Positions 9,087-17,063 of a stretch of DNA of 64,000 bases are shown piece by piece. Under the pieces are notes generated by a model, which made no database searches, was not told the origin of the DNA, and was given only the letters and a program-made list of their open reading frames with translations. The stretch spans positions 3,286,001 to 3,350,000 of the forward strand of contig NZ_CP081862.1 of the NCBI RefSeq assembly GCF_019797765.1, read 5' to 3'. The stretch comes from Cellulomonas sp. C5510. Lineage in GTDB: Bacteria; Actinomycetota; Actinomycetes; Actinomycetales; Cellulomonadaceae. Every line of letters starts with the position of its first letter. The first letter of the stretch is position 1. The position numbers were made by a program, and so were the translations under genes.

Positions 9087-9530
9087 TCAGCCCCTGCGCG
9101 CCCGCTGCTTCCGGTGCCCCGACCGCCGGGTCAGCGCGTGCAGCAGGTAGGACGCCGACGCGCCGAGCATGATCACGTCCTTCGCGACGCCGACGCCGTC
9201 GGGGCTCGGCCGCGGGTCGCTCGGTCCCCGGCGCAGCGACGGCGTCCGCCAGTACATGCCGACGAGGCCGGCCGAGAACGCCGTGAACCCGGCGGCGAGC
9301 AGCTTCCGCGGGGCGGCCGGGAGCAGCAGACCGGCGCCGAGCGCGATCTCCGTGGCCGCGAGCGCCTTCGTGAACGTCGCCGGATCGACGTCGGCCAGGA
9401 ACGGGTACGCCCCGGCGGCCATGCCGTGGTACCCCGCGGCGGTCTCCTCGTCGGCCGACAGCTTGTCGACTCCCGAGCTGAGGATGTAGGCGCCGGCGCC
9501 GAGGCGCAGCGGCAGGTCGCGCACGTCCAT
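9087..9530 (-). CDS. DoxX-like membrane protein
   Basis: A 147-residue protein with four hydrophobic segments in the DoxX/DoxD layout: an N-terminal GAGAYILSSGVDKL helix, EIALGAGLLLPAAPRKLLAAGFTAF, and a C-terminal GVAKDVIMLGASASYLLHAL helix. DoxX-like proteins are small quinone-related or redox-linked membrane proteins, but the role of most is unknown. ATG 9530 was chosen because GGAGG lies at proper distance upstream. The open frame continues further upstream into sequence resembling a beta-propeller repeat, which looks like debris of another gene rather than part of this one. Confidence 0.85.
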   Translation of the reverse strand: MDVRDLPLRLGAGAYILSSGVDKLSADEETAAGYHGMAAGAYPFLADVDPATFTKALAATEIALGAGLLLPAAPRKLLAAGFTAFSAGLVGMYWRTPSLRRGPSDPRPSPDGVGVAKDVIMLGASASYLLHALTRRSGHRKQRARRG

Positions 9531-9684
9531 GCGGCCTCCAGGGTGCGGAGCGCCGGGCGCGTGCCCGGCGAGGGTGGGTGGGACGGTGCCCCACGGGCAC
9601 CACCATCGACGGTAGGACGGGTCAGCGACCCGCGCGAGGGCGACCTGCGCGGGTGCGGGCCCGCGGGCCGGGGCCGGCGCCTGC

Positions 9685-9806
9685 TCGGTGCGTAGTAGCA
9701 CCCGGCCGTCGGTCTGCACCTGCCAGGCGTCGCTCGGCCCGGCGTGGGTGGACCACCGGGGCTCCCCGGTCACCGCGTCCACGGCCCAGACGGACGACGC
9801 TGCTGC
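9685..9806 (-). pseudogene. remnant of a PQQ-like beta-propeller protein
   Basis: The minus strand here reads SSVWAVDAVTGEPRW followed by WQVQTDGRVLLRTE, which is the pattern of a PQQ/Trp-docking beta-propeller repeat (VxALDxxTGxxxW). There is no start codon context and no further repeat upstream, since the stop of the next minus-strand gene sits at 9808. Downstream the similarity fades before the DoxX start. It looks like the C-terminal stub of a deleted gene. The match is by pattern only. Confidence 0.5.
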
Positions 9807-9807
9807 C

Positions 9808-10242
9808 TCACGCGAAGACGATGCGGTCGACCGCCCGTTGCACGTCGACGGCGCGGTCGGACTCGGCGGACTGGCGGACGGCTGCGGCCGCGGCGCGCTC
9901 GTCGCGCTCGCGTGAGACCGCCTGCCCGATGTCGGCGAGCAGGAGCGTGAGCTCGTGCGCGAGGCCCTCCTCGAGCTCCTCGAGGCTGGTGTGGCCGACG
10001 AGCAGGCGCCGGTCCGAGACCTGCAGCGTCACCTGCGGGTAGCCGCGCCCGGCGAGCCGCCGCACGGTCTCCGGTCCCTCGATGGCGGTCTTCTCCGGCA
10101 CCGACACCTGGCGGGAGAACACGACCGGGACCGTGTACCGCGTCGGCGCCTGACCCGTGCCGAGCAGCGCGGGCAACCCGCTGGTGAGGATCGAGCTGAG
10201 GCGGAGCGCCTCGCCGGTGGCGAGCTCGCCGTGGGCGGTCAT
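9808..10242 (-). CDS. hypothetical protein co-transcribed with LapA-like gene
   Basis: A 144-residue soluble protein that I do not recognise. The C-terminal half is strongly charged and helical (SLEELEEGLAHELTLLLADIG, then SRERDERAAAAAVRQSAESDRAVD), suggesting a coiled coil. The N-terminal half has alternating hydrophobic residues (TRYTVPVVFSRQVSVPEKT) suggestive of beta strands. Its ATG at 10242 overlaps the stop of the LapA-like gene by four bases (ATGA), so the two are translationally coupled. That points to a shared membrane-associated role. No export signal was seen. Confidence 0.75.
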   Translation of the reverse strand: MTAHGELATGEALRLSSILTSGLPALLGTGQAPTRYTVPVVFSRQVSVPEKTAIEGPETVRRLAGRGYPQVTLQVSDRRLLVGHTSLEELEEGLAHELTLLLADIGQAVSRERDERAAAAAVRQSAESDRAVDVQRAVDRIVFA

Positions 10243-10598
10243 CGCCGCGCTCCGGTCGGGCGCCCGCCGGCTGCTCGACGGCGGAGCTGGCCGATGCGCA
10301 AGGAGGCGACGACGAGGACCACGATCCCCACCCCGAGTCCCGCGATGAGCAGGGTCAGCGCGAGCGGCGCGGTGCCGTTCAGGCCGAGGAACGAGACCTC
10401 GACCGGCCCGGTGTTCTGCAGCATGAACACCACGAGCGCGACCAGCACGAGGACGCCGAGGCAGATCCCGAGCCACGCGGCGCTGGTGCGGGTGCCGGAG
10501 GCCCGGGTGGGTGCCGTGGCACCGGGGGCGCGCTGCGCGGGGCCGACGGGCTCACGGTCGCGGGTGGGGGCGGAGTGGGAAGCAGGCTGGACGGGCAT
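10239..10598 (-). CDS. LapA-domain small membrane protein
   Basis: A 119-residue protein with a 40-residue Pro/Thr/Arg-rich N-terminus and two transmembrane helices. The first is AAWLGICLGVLVLVALVVFMLQN and the second LALTLLIAGLGVGIVVLVVAS. The junction FMLQNTGPVEVSFLG is the hallmark of LapA/DUF1049 proteins (QNxxxVxxxFLG). These are inner-membrane proteins named for lipopolysaccharide assembly; in Gram-positive bacteria the role is unknown. ATG 10598 follows GGAGGG. It is the first gene of a two-gene unit with 9808-10242. Confidence 0.85.
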   Translation of the reverse strand: MPVQPASHSAPTRDREPVGPAQRAPGATAPTRASGTRTSAAWLGICLGVLVLVALVVFMLQNTGPVEVSFLGLNGTAPLALTLLIAGLGVGIVVLVVASLRIGQLRRRAAGGRPTGARR

Positions 10599-10827
10599 GA
10601 CGCCCTCCGATGCTGGATCCGGGTCGTCGCCTCGCTGGGAGGTCCTCGACACCGGGCTGGTCCCGAGTCTACGCCCCGCCGGGCCAGGCCCCGACCGGCC
10701 GGCCGGCACCCCGGAGGGAGGCGCCGGACCACACCGTCGCCGTCGAGCGGTGGGGCGTCGACGCCGATCACGTGGTCCCGCCCGTCGGCCCACGCGGGCC
10801 CGCCGGAGGCCGCGTCGCCGGGAACAG
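10599..10827. other. spacer upstream of LapA-like gene
   Basis: About 230 bp between the LapA-like gene and the tRNA terminator. It should hold the promoter of the two-gene unit. No convincing ORF, repeat or hexamer pair was seen. Confidence 0.4.
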
Positions 10828-10866
10828 CAGAACAGCCCGGGATCGCGATGATCCCGGGCTGTTCTG
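10828..10866 (-). terminator. terminator of tRNA-Thr
   Basis: Perfect 17 bp stem (10828-10844 with 10850-10866) and a GCGAT-type 5-base loop, starting 6 bases after the 3' end of the minus-strand tRNA. No U-tract. Confidence 0.8.
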
Positions 10867-10872
10867 GACCTG

Positions 10873-10945
10873 AGCCGCCTAAGGGAATCGAACCCTTGAC
10901 CTTCTCATTACGAGTGAGACGCTCTGCCGACTGAGCTAAGGCGGC
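10873..10945 (-). tRNA. tRNA-Thr(CGT)
   Basis: The minus strand folds as a full cloverleaf. The acceptor stem is GCCGCCT (10945-10939) with AGGCGGC, with a D arm, an anticodon stem TCTCA/TGAGA around loop CTCGTAA (anticodon CGT, codon ACG), and a T arm AAGGG-TTCGATT-CCCTT. The discriminator base is U and no CCA is encoded, so CCA must be added by the transferase. A strong terminator follows. Confidence 0.96.
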
Positions 10946-11023
10946 GCGCCCGCACTTCCGGCGGACGAGCACCGACACTGTACCCGGCGCACGGCGCGTC
11001 CTCCAAAGCGGCGGCGCCGGGGG

Positions 11024-12589
11024 TCAGCAGCGGGTGCCCTCCGCGGGGACGGTGCCGTCGACCAGGTAGGCGTCGACCGCGTCGGCGATGCAGGAGTTCG
11101 AGCGCCCGTACGCCGTGTGCCCCTCCCCCTCGTACGTCAGGAGCGTGGCGGAGTCGAGCGTCCGCGCGAGGCTCTCGGCCCAGGCGTACGGCGTCGCGGG
11201 GTCGTTGGTGGTGCCGATGACGACGATCGGCGCGGCACCCGCCGCCGAGTAGTCGTCGAGCCCCCCGGCCTCGGGGACGGGCCACTGCGCGCAGACGGTG
11301 CCGCCGTAGCCGAAGAAGGAGCCGACGGTGGGCGCCGCGGCCTCGATGTCGGCGGCCTGCGCCCGCATCTGCGCCACGTCCGTGGTGCTGCGGTCGTCGG
11401 CGCACCCGATGGACCAGAACGCGGCGGTGGAGTTCGTCGCGTAGGTGCCGTCGGGGTTGCGGTCGTAGTACAGGTCGGCGAGCTGCAGCAGCACGGACCC
11501 GTCGCCCTCGGTGAGCGCGGCGTCGAGGCCCATCGTGAGGTAGCTCCAGGAGCCCTCGTCGTACAGCGGCAGCGCGATCCCGCTGAACGCCAGCGTGCCG
11601 GTCAGCGGCCGGTCCGTGCCGGTGGGCAGCGGCGACGTCCGCGCGCGGTCCAGCAGGGCCCGGACCTGCGCGAGGCCGTCGTCGACGGAGCCGGTCAGCG
11701 GGCAGTCGGCACCGGCCTGGCAGTCGGCGACGTAGGCGCGCAGGGCGTTCTCGAACCCGACGGCCTGGCCCTTCGAGATCTCCTCGGCGGGCAGCGTCGG
11801 GTCGAGCGCGCCGTCGAGGACGAGGCGGCCGACGTGCTCGGGGAACAGCGCCGCGTACGTGGCGCCGAGCTGCGTGCCGTACGAGTAGCCGACGTACGCG
11901 AGGGTCTCGTCGCCGAGGGCCGCGCGCAGCACGTCCATGTCCTTCGCGGCGCTGACGGTGTCGACGTGCCCGAGCACGGGCCCGGTGTTCTGCAGGCAGG
12001 CCGCCCCGAAGTCGCCGTACGCGGCCTCGGCCTGCGCGACCCCCGCGTCCGTCGCGAGGTCGAAGTCGGTGGAGACGAGCGCGTCCATGGCGGGGCCGTC
12101 GACGCACGTCACCGGGGTGGAGGACCCGACGCCGCGCGGGTCGAAGCCCACCAGGTCGTAGCGCGCGACCACCTCCTCCCCGAACCGCGGCAGCGCGATG
12201 CCGGACAGGGCGTCGAGCCCGGAGGCGCCCGGGCCGCCGGGGTTGATGAGCAGCGAGCCGATCCGGTCGCCGGTCGCCCGGTGACGGTTCACCGCGACCT
12301 CGATGGTGTCGCCGTCGGGCTCGCCGTAGTCGAGCGGCACGACGAGCGTCGCGCACTCCAGGTCCCCGCAGGGCTGCCAGTCGAGGTCCTGGTCGTAGAT
12401 CGCGTCGAGCCCGCGCACGTCCGCGGCCGTCGGCGTCGGCTGCGCGGTGACCTCGGTCTGCTCCTTGGGCCCGACGCACCCGGCGAGCACCAGGGCGGCG
12501 ACGGCGGCGAGCGCGGCCACGCGTCCGCCGCGGCGGGCGGCCCGGCGAGCGGGCGCGGAGGGGCTGGGGAGCGGCGAGGCGGATGTCAC
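11024..12589 (-). CDS. exported alpha/beta-hydrolase, tripeptidyl aminopeptidase (TAP) family lipoprotein
   Basis: A 521-residue secreted serine hydrolase of the SlpD/TAP group, which removes tripeptides or processes proline-type peptides outside the cell. It begins with an Arg-rich n-region, a hydrophobic stretch (VAALAAVAALVLAGC) and a lipobox LAG-C with Cys38, so it should be lipid-anchored. The oxyanion motif is NPGGPGASG, the nucleophile Ser sits in GYSYGTQ, the acid Asp lies in TTNDPATPY and the His in GEGHTAYG within the TAP C-terminal domain. GTG 12589 was preferred for signal peptide length; GTG 12646 is an alternative. It is probably a separate unit from holB. Confidence 0.92.
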   Translation of the reverse strand: MTSASPLPSPSAPARRAARRGGRVAALAAVAALVLAGCVGPKEQTEVTAQPTPTAADVRGLDAIYDQDLDWQPCGDLECATLVVPLDYGEPDGDTIEVAVNRHRATGDRIGSLLINPGGPGASGLDALSGIALPRFGEEVVARYDLVGFDPRGVGSSTPVTCVDGPAMDALVSTDFDLATDAGVAQAEAAYGDFGAACLQNTGPVLGHVDTVSAAKDMDVLRAALGDETLAYVGYSYGTQLGATYAALFPEHVGRLVLDGALDPTLPAEEISKGQAVGFENALRAYVADCQAGADCPLTGSVDDGLAQVRALLDRARTSPLPTGTDRPLTGTLAFSGIALPLYDEGSWSYLTMGLDAALTEGDGSVLLQLADLYYDRNPDGTYATNSTAAFWSIGCADDRSTTDVAQMRAQAADIEAAAPTVGSFFGYGGTVCAQWPVPEAGGLDDYSAAGAAPIVVIGTTNDPATPYAWAESLARTLDSATLLTYEGEGHTAYGRSNSCIADAVDAYLVDGTVPAEGTRC

Positions 12590-12680
12590 CGGACAACCGT
12601 AACGGCCGCCCGGCACCCGCAGGCGCGTCGTCCCCAGGCCGGTCACGCGCGGGTTCCCGCGCCCGCGCCCCCGCCCGGCG

Positions 12681-13817
12681 TCATGCCTGCGGGCGCAGGG
12701 CGATCATCATCGCCTCGACCGCGAGCAGCGGTGCCACGTTCCCCTCCAGCCGGGTGCGCGCCTCGGAGACGGCGTCCATGCGCCGCACCGTCTGCTCCGG
12801 CGTCGAGGACGCGGCCAGGGACCGCGCCGCGTCCTCGTGCTCCGTGTTGACCAGGTGCACATCCGCGCCGAGCTGGATCACCAGCACGTCGCGGTAGAAC
12901 GACAGCAGGTCCACCATCGCCCGGTCCAGCACGTCGCGCTGCGCCCGCGTCGCGCGGCGCTTCTGCTCCTCCTCGAGCTGCCGCACCTGCCCGCGCAGCG
13001 CCGGGGGGATCGCGGTGAGCCCCTCGGCACCCAGGGACCGCAGCAGCTCCTGGCGCTCGCGGGCGTCGCGCTCCTCCGTGGCGGCCTTCGCGTCGGCCTG
13101 CGCGGTCTCGACCAGCTCCCCGGCGGCCAGCACGGCGTCCCCCACGCCCCGGACCCGCGGGGCGATGCGCAGCACCGCCGAGCGCCGCGCCCGGGCCTCC
13201 GGGTCGCGGGCGAGCCGCCGCGCCACCCCGACGTGCGACTGGGCGGCCCGGGCGGCGACCAGCGCGGTCGCGGGGTCGATGCCGTCACGCCGGACCAGCA
13301 GGTCGGCGACGTCCTCCACCGGGGGCACGCGCAGCGCGACGGACCGGCTGCGGGAGCGCAGCGTCACCAGCACGTCCTGCGGGCTCGGGGCGCACAGCAG
13401 CCACACCGTGCGCGGCGGCGGCTCCTCGATGGCCTTGAGCAGCACGTTGCCGGAGGTCTCGTTGAGCCGGTCGGCGTCCTCGACGACGATCACCCGCCAG
13501 CGGCCCTGCGACGGGGCCCGCTGGGCGAGCTCGACGAGGGGGCGCACGGTGTCCGCGCGGATGACGACCCCCTCCGTGGCGACGAACGTGACGTCCGGGT
13601 GCGTCCCGGCCAGCACCGTCGCGCACCCGGGGCTGCGCGGGTCCCCCGAGGGGTCCTGCAGCGCCGCCGCGAAGGCGCGCGCCGCGTTGGAGCGCCCCGA
13701 CCCCGGCGGCCCGGTGAGCAGCCACGCGTGCGTCATGCGGGTGGGGTCCTCGGCGGCCTCCCGCAGCACGCGGACGGCCGGCTCCTGCCCGACGACGTCG
13801 TCCCACACGGTCGTCAC
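12681..13817 (-). CDS. holB: DNA polymerase III subunit delta'
   Basis: Clamp-loader subunit that, with delta and gamma/tau, opens the sliding clamp at replication forks. The 378-residue protein starts WDDVVGQEPAV and has an AAA+ fold with P-loop GPPGSGRSN, in which the usual Lys is Arg. This agrees with delta' not hydrolysing ATP. Sensor and Glu-rich blocks VVEDADRLNETSGNVLLKAIEEPP follow. The zinc-module cysteines found in many bacterial delta' proteins are mostly absent: only one Cys remains before VLAGTHPDV. The ATG overlaps the tmk stop by four bases, so tmk and holB are coupled, a common gene pair. Confidence 0.94.
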   Translation of the reverse strand: MTTVWDDVVGQEPAVRVLREAAEDPTRMTHAWLLTGPPGSGRSNAARAFAAALQDPSGDPRSPGCATVLAGTHPDVTFVATEGVVIRADTVRPLVELAQRAPSQGRWRVIVVEDADRLNETSGNVLLKAIEEPPPRTVWLLCAPSPQDVLVTLRSRSRSVALRVPPVEDVADLLVRRDGIDPATALVAARAAQSHVGVARRLARDPEARARRSAVLRIAPRVRGVGDAVLAAGELVETAQADAKAATEERDARERQELLRSLGAEGLTAIPPALRGQVRQLEEEQKRRATRAQRDVLDRAMVDLLSFYRDVLVIQLGADVHLVNTEHEDAARSLAASSTPEQTVRRMDAVSEARTRLEGNVAPLLAVEAMMIALRPQA

Positions 13818-14584
13818 GGCGCCACCTCAGCCGCCGCGTCCGGCACGCCGAGCAGCGCCGCGACCCGGCCGCGGACGTCGGCGGCGATCGCCCCGACCGG
13901 GCGGTCCGCGTCCAGCACGAGCCAGCGGCCGGGGTCGGCCGCCGCCCGCGCCAGGAACGCCTCGCGGGTGCGGCGGTGGAAGTCGTCCCCGGCGCTCTCC
14001 AGCCGGTCCGGCCGGTCGGGCCGCGCGTGCAGCCGCCGCAGGCCCGCCGCGGGGTCGAGGTCGAGCAGCACGGTCAGCCGGGGCAGCAGGCCGCCCGTCG
14101 CCCAGAGCGAGAGCCGCTCCACCTCGTCGGCACCGAGGTCCCGCCCGGTGCCCTGGTACGCCACGGACGAGTCGAGGTAGCGGTCGGTCACCACGACCTG
14201 CCCGGCCTCGAGCGCGGGCCGGACCAGCGACGCGACGTGGTGGGCGCGGTCGGCGGCGTACAGCAGCGCCTCGGTGCGCGGGTCCACGTGCCCGCCGTGC
14301 AGCACCTCGCGGCGCAGCACCCTCCCCAGCTCGGTGCCGCCCGGCTCCCGGGTGAGGACGACGGTGAGCCCCAGGCCCTCGAGCCACTCCCCGAGCAGCC
14401 GCGACTGCGTGGACTTGCCGACGCCGTCGCCACCCTCGAACGACACGAAGAGCCCGCCGGGCACGACGCCGTCGACGGGCCCGGCGGGCGCCTGCCCGGG
14501 ACCGGGGCTCGACGACGGGGCAGCGGGGGCCGCGGGCGGCTCGGGCAGCGTCACGGGCGTCAGGGTATCCACCCGCGCCCACAC
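13814..14584 (-). CDS. tmk: thymidylate kinase
   Basis: Phosphorylates dTMP to dTDP in the cytosol. The P-loop FEGGDGVGKSTQ, TREPGGTELG, the DRY block VTDRYLDSSVAYQG and an Arg-rich lid are all present. With the GTG at 14584 the protein has 256 residues, about 40 more than usual. The extra N-terminus is Pro/Ala-rich, and GTG 14554 is an alternative start that trims ten residues. Neither start has a strong ribosome binding site. Overlap with holB (4 bp) shows an operon. Function is certain; the exact start is not. Confidence 0.94.
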   Translation of the reverse strand: MWARVDTLTPVTLPEPPAAPAAPSSSPGPGQAPAGPVDGVVPGGLFVSFEGGDGVGKSTQSRLLGEWLEGLGLTVVLTREPGGTELGRVLRREVLHGGHVDPRTEALLYAADRAHHVASLVRPALEAGQVVVTDRYLDSSVAYQGTGRDLGADEVERLSLWATGGLLPRLTVLLDLDPAAGLRRLHARPDRPDRLESAGDDFHRRTREAFLARAAADPGRWLVLDADRPVGAIAADVRGRVAALLGVPDAAAEVAP

Positions 14585-14615
14585 CCCCCGACCCGCCCGC
14601 GGCGGCCGCGGTGCC

Positions 14616-15620
14616 TCACTCGCCGGGGTAGACGACCCCGACCTGCGCGCGCACCTCGTCCATGGTGCGCAGGACCGCGAGCGTGCCCGCCCACGACATG
14701 CGCGGGCTCTCCGTCGCGCCCTCGGCGACGCGGCGCGCGACCTCGGCGGCCTCGAACTGCAGCCCGTGCGGCGTCGGCTGGCTGAACTGCCAGGTCCGCC
14801 CGTCGCGCCGCTGCACCCGGAACGACGTCGGCGCGTAGAACGAGCCCTCGACGACGATGCTGCCCTCCGTGCCGGTGATCGCGGCGGTGGTCGGCGTCTT
14901 CGCCCAGAGCGTGGTGTGCAGCACCGCCTGCGTGCGCTCCCCGTACTGCAGGACCATGCCGATCTGGCCGTCGACGCCGGTCTCCGTCAGCGTGCCCACC
15001 GCCCGCACGGAGTCCGGGACGCCGAGCAGGTCGTGCGCGAACGACACCGGGTAGACCCCCAGGTCCAGCAGCGCGCCGCCCGCGAGCGCCGGGTCGTACA
15101 GCCGGCTCGCCGGGTCGAACGCGAAGTACTGGCCGTGGTCGGCCTGCAGCGTGACGACCTCGCCGATCTCGCCGGAGTCGATCACCTGGTGCAGCGCGGC
15201 GACGTGCGGCAGGAACCGCGTCCACATCGCCTCCATGACGAACACGCCCGCGGCGCGCGCGGCCGCGAGCACCTCCTCGGCCTCGGCGGCGTTGCGGGTG
15301 AACGCCTTCTCGACCAGCACGTGCTTGCCGGCGGCGATCGCCAGCAGCGCGTGCTCGCGGTGCTCGGAGTGCGGGGTGGCGACGTAGACGGCGTCCACCT
15401 GCGGGTCCTCGACCAGGTCGCGGTACCCGACGTGCGTGGTGGGGATGCCGTGCTGCGTGGCGAACCGCTCGGCCTTCACGCGGTCCCGGGATCCGACGGC
15501 CACGAGCTGGGCCCGGGTGGCGGAGCGGACGGCGGAGGCGAACGCTCCGGCGATGTTGCCGGCGCCGAGGATCCCCCATCGGATCGGCGGCGCGGTGCGC
15601 GGGTCTTCGACGAGTGTCAT
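14616..15620 (-). CDS. Gfo/Idh/MocA-family NAD(P)-dependent oxidoreductase
   Basis: A 334-residue oxidoreductase, likely acting on a sugar, polyol or trans-dihydrodiol. The N-terminal Rossmann fold starts WGILGAGNIAGAFA. AVYVATPHSEHREHALLAIAAGKHVLVEKAFT carries the conserved EK(A/P) Lys of the family. The C-terminal half has MEAMWTRFLPH and GGALLDLGVYPVSF, as in the dimeric dihydrodiol dehydrogenase subgroup. The start is ATG 15620. It is divergent from glycerol dehydrogenase across 145 bp, so the two may share control. The substrate cannot be read from the sequence. Confidence 0.92.
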   Translation of the reverse strand: MTLVEDPRTAPPIRWGILGAGNIAGAFASAVRSATRAQLVAVGSRDRVKAERFATQHGIPTTHVGYRDLVEDPQVDAVYVATPHSEHREHALLAIAAGKHVLVEKAFTRNAAEAEEVLAAARAAGVFVMEAMWTRFLPHVAALHQVIDSGEIGEVVTLQADHGQYFAFDPASRLYDPALAGGALLDLGVYPVSFAHDLLGVPDSVRAVGTLTETGVDGQIGMVLQYGERTQAVLHTTLWAKTPTTAAITGTEGSIVVEGSFYAPTSFRVQRRDGRTWQFSQPTPHGLQFEAAEVARRVAEGATESPRMSWAGTLAVLRTMDEVRAQVGVVYPGE

Positions 15621-15765
15621 GCCCGCGACAGTAGCGTCCGGCCTCCCAGGTCGGGACCGACGTCCCCGTGCCCCCGCCCGGCCGCGTCCGTACGGTGGAC
15701 GAGTCGGTGGGACGTCCGGGCCGGCACGACGGCCCTCCCTCCGGCGCACGACCCGAGGAGGAGCC

Positions 15766-16923
15766 GTGTCCGCAACCCAGGACCATCTGCCCGTCCGCAC
15801 GATGATCAGCCCCGGCCGCTACGCGCAGGGGCGCGGCGCGATCGAGCGCCTCGGGGAGCTGGTCGAGCCCATCGGCCGCACGCCTCTCGTCGTCGCCGAC
15901 GACACCGTGTGGTCGTTCGTCGGCGACGCCGTCTCGCGCTCGCTCGAGACGGCGGGTCTGCCGCTGACGCGTGACGGCTTCGGGGTCTACGCCACCGCGG
16001 CGGCCGTCGACGGCATCGCGGCCCGCATCCGGGAGACGGGCGCCGACGTGGTGGTGGGCGTCGGCGGCGGGTCGACGCTCGACGCGGTCAAGGCGGCGGG
16101 GTTCCTCACCGGCATCCGGTGGGTGTCCGTGCCGACCCTGGCCTCGACGGACGCGCCCTGCTCCGCCCTGTCGGTGATCTACGACGAGAACGGCGCGTTC
16201 GAGGAGTACCGGTTCTTCCCGCGCAACCCCGACCTGGTGCTGGTCGACACGCAGCTCGTCGCGAACGCCCCCGCGCGCTTCCTCGTCGCGGGCGTCGGCG
16301 ACGCGCTCGCCACGTGGATCGAGGCGCGGGCCGTGGCGCGCACCGACGCCACGACGATGGCCGGCGGCCTGCCGACCGCGACGGGGACGGCGCTCGCCCG
16401 GCTCTCCTGGGACATCCTCTGGGAGCACGCGCTGCCGGCCGTCGCCGCCGTGCGGGACCACCTGGTGACGCCGTCGGTCGAGAAGGTCGTCGAGGCGAAC
16501 ACGCTGCTGTCGGGCCTCGGGTTCGAGTCGGGCGGGCTCGCCGCGGCGCACGCGATCCACAACGGCCTCACCGCCGCGCCGCAGACGCACGGCCTCACGC
16601 ACGGGCAGAAGGTCAACATCGGCTCGGTGACGCAGCTCGTGCTCGAGGGGGCGCCGGTCCAGGAGATCCGGGACTTCGTCGAGTTCACGACGCGCGTCGG
16701 CCTCCCGAACACCCTCACCGAGGTCGGGCTGTCCCCCGACGACGTCGACGACCTCACGCGCGTGGCGGAGGCCGCCACCGCCGAGGGCGAGACGATCCAC
16801 GCCATGCCGTTCACGGTGCGGGTGCCGGACCTGGTGGACGCGCTGCGCTCGATCGAGGGCTTCTCGCGCGGCGTGCGGGCCGACGCCGGGCTGCCCGAGC
16901 CGGTGCCGCACCGGGCGCACTGA
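15766..16923 (+). CDS. gldA: glycerol dehydrogenase (iron-type alcohol dehydrogenase family)
   Basis: NAD-dependent oxidation of glycerol to dihydroxyacetone. The 385-residue protein has the GldA layout: SPGRYAQGRGAIERLGE, the NAD-binding VVGVGGGSTLDAVKA, TLASTDAPCSALSVIYDE, metal-binding residues in GVGDALATWIEAR (Asp) and in AHAIHNGLT and THGLTHGQKV (His). GTG 15766 follows GAGGAG. Together with glpFKD at 33-38 kb the cell would have oxidative and kinase routes for glycerol. It is divergent from a Gfo/Idh/MocA oxidoreductase. Confidence 0.93.
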   Translation: MSATQDHLPVRTMISPGRYAQGRGAIERLGELVEPIGRTPLVVADDTVWSFVGDAVSRSLETAGLPLTRDGFGVYATAAAVDGIAARIRETGADVVVGVGGGSTLDAVKAAGFLTGIRWVSVPTLASTDAPCSALSVIYDENGAFEEYRFFPRNPDLVLVDTQLVANAPARFLVAGVGDALATWIEARAVARTDATTMAGGLPTATGTALARLSWDILWEHALPAVAAVRDHLVTPSVEKVVEANTLLSGLGFESGGLAAAHAIHNGLTAAPQTHGLTHGQKVNIGSVTQLVLEGAPVQEIRDFVEFTTRVGLPNTLTEVGLSPDDVDDLTRVAEAATAEGETIHAMPFTVRVPDLVDALRSIEGFSRGVRADAGLPEPVPHRAH

Positions 16924-17063
16924 GGGCCTGAGGGCCGCTCCGGGCGGGTCCGCGGTGCCCCCGCCGGCCCCGCCCGGAGCGCCGGGTCGCGCGCCCGGCC
17001 GCCGAGGTGACACGGGGCCGCGGGCCTGCGAGTCTGCACGGAGGGACGGACGAAGGAGGCACG

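Noticed and set aside
9531..9782. N-terminal extension of the DoxX protein to GTG 9782
   Set aside because: The extension matches a propeller repeat rather than DoxX, and ATG 9530 has its own ribosome binding site.
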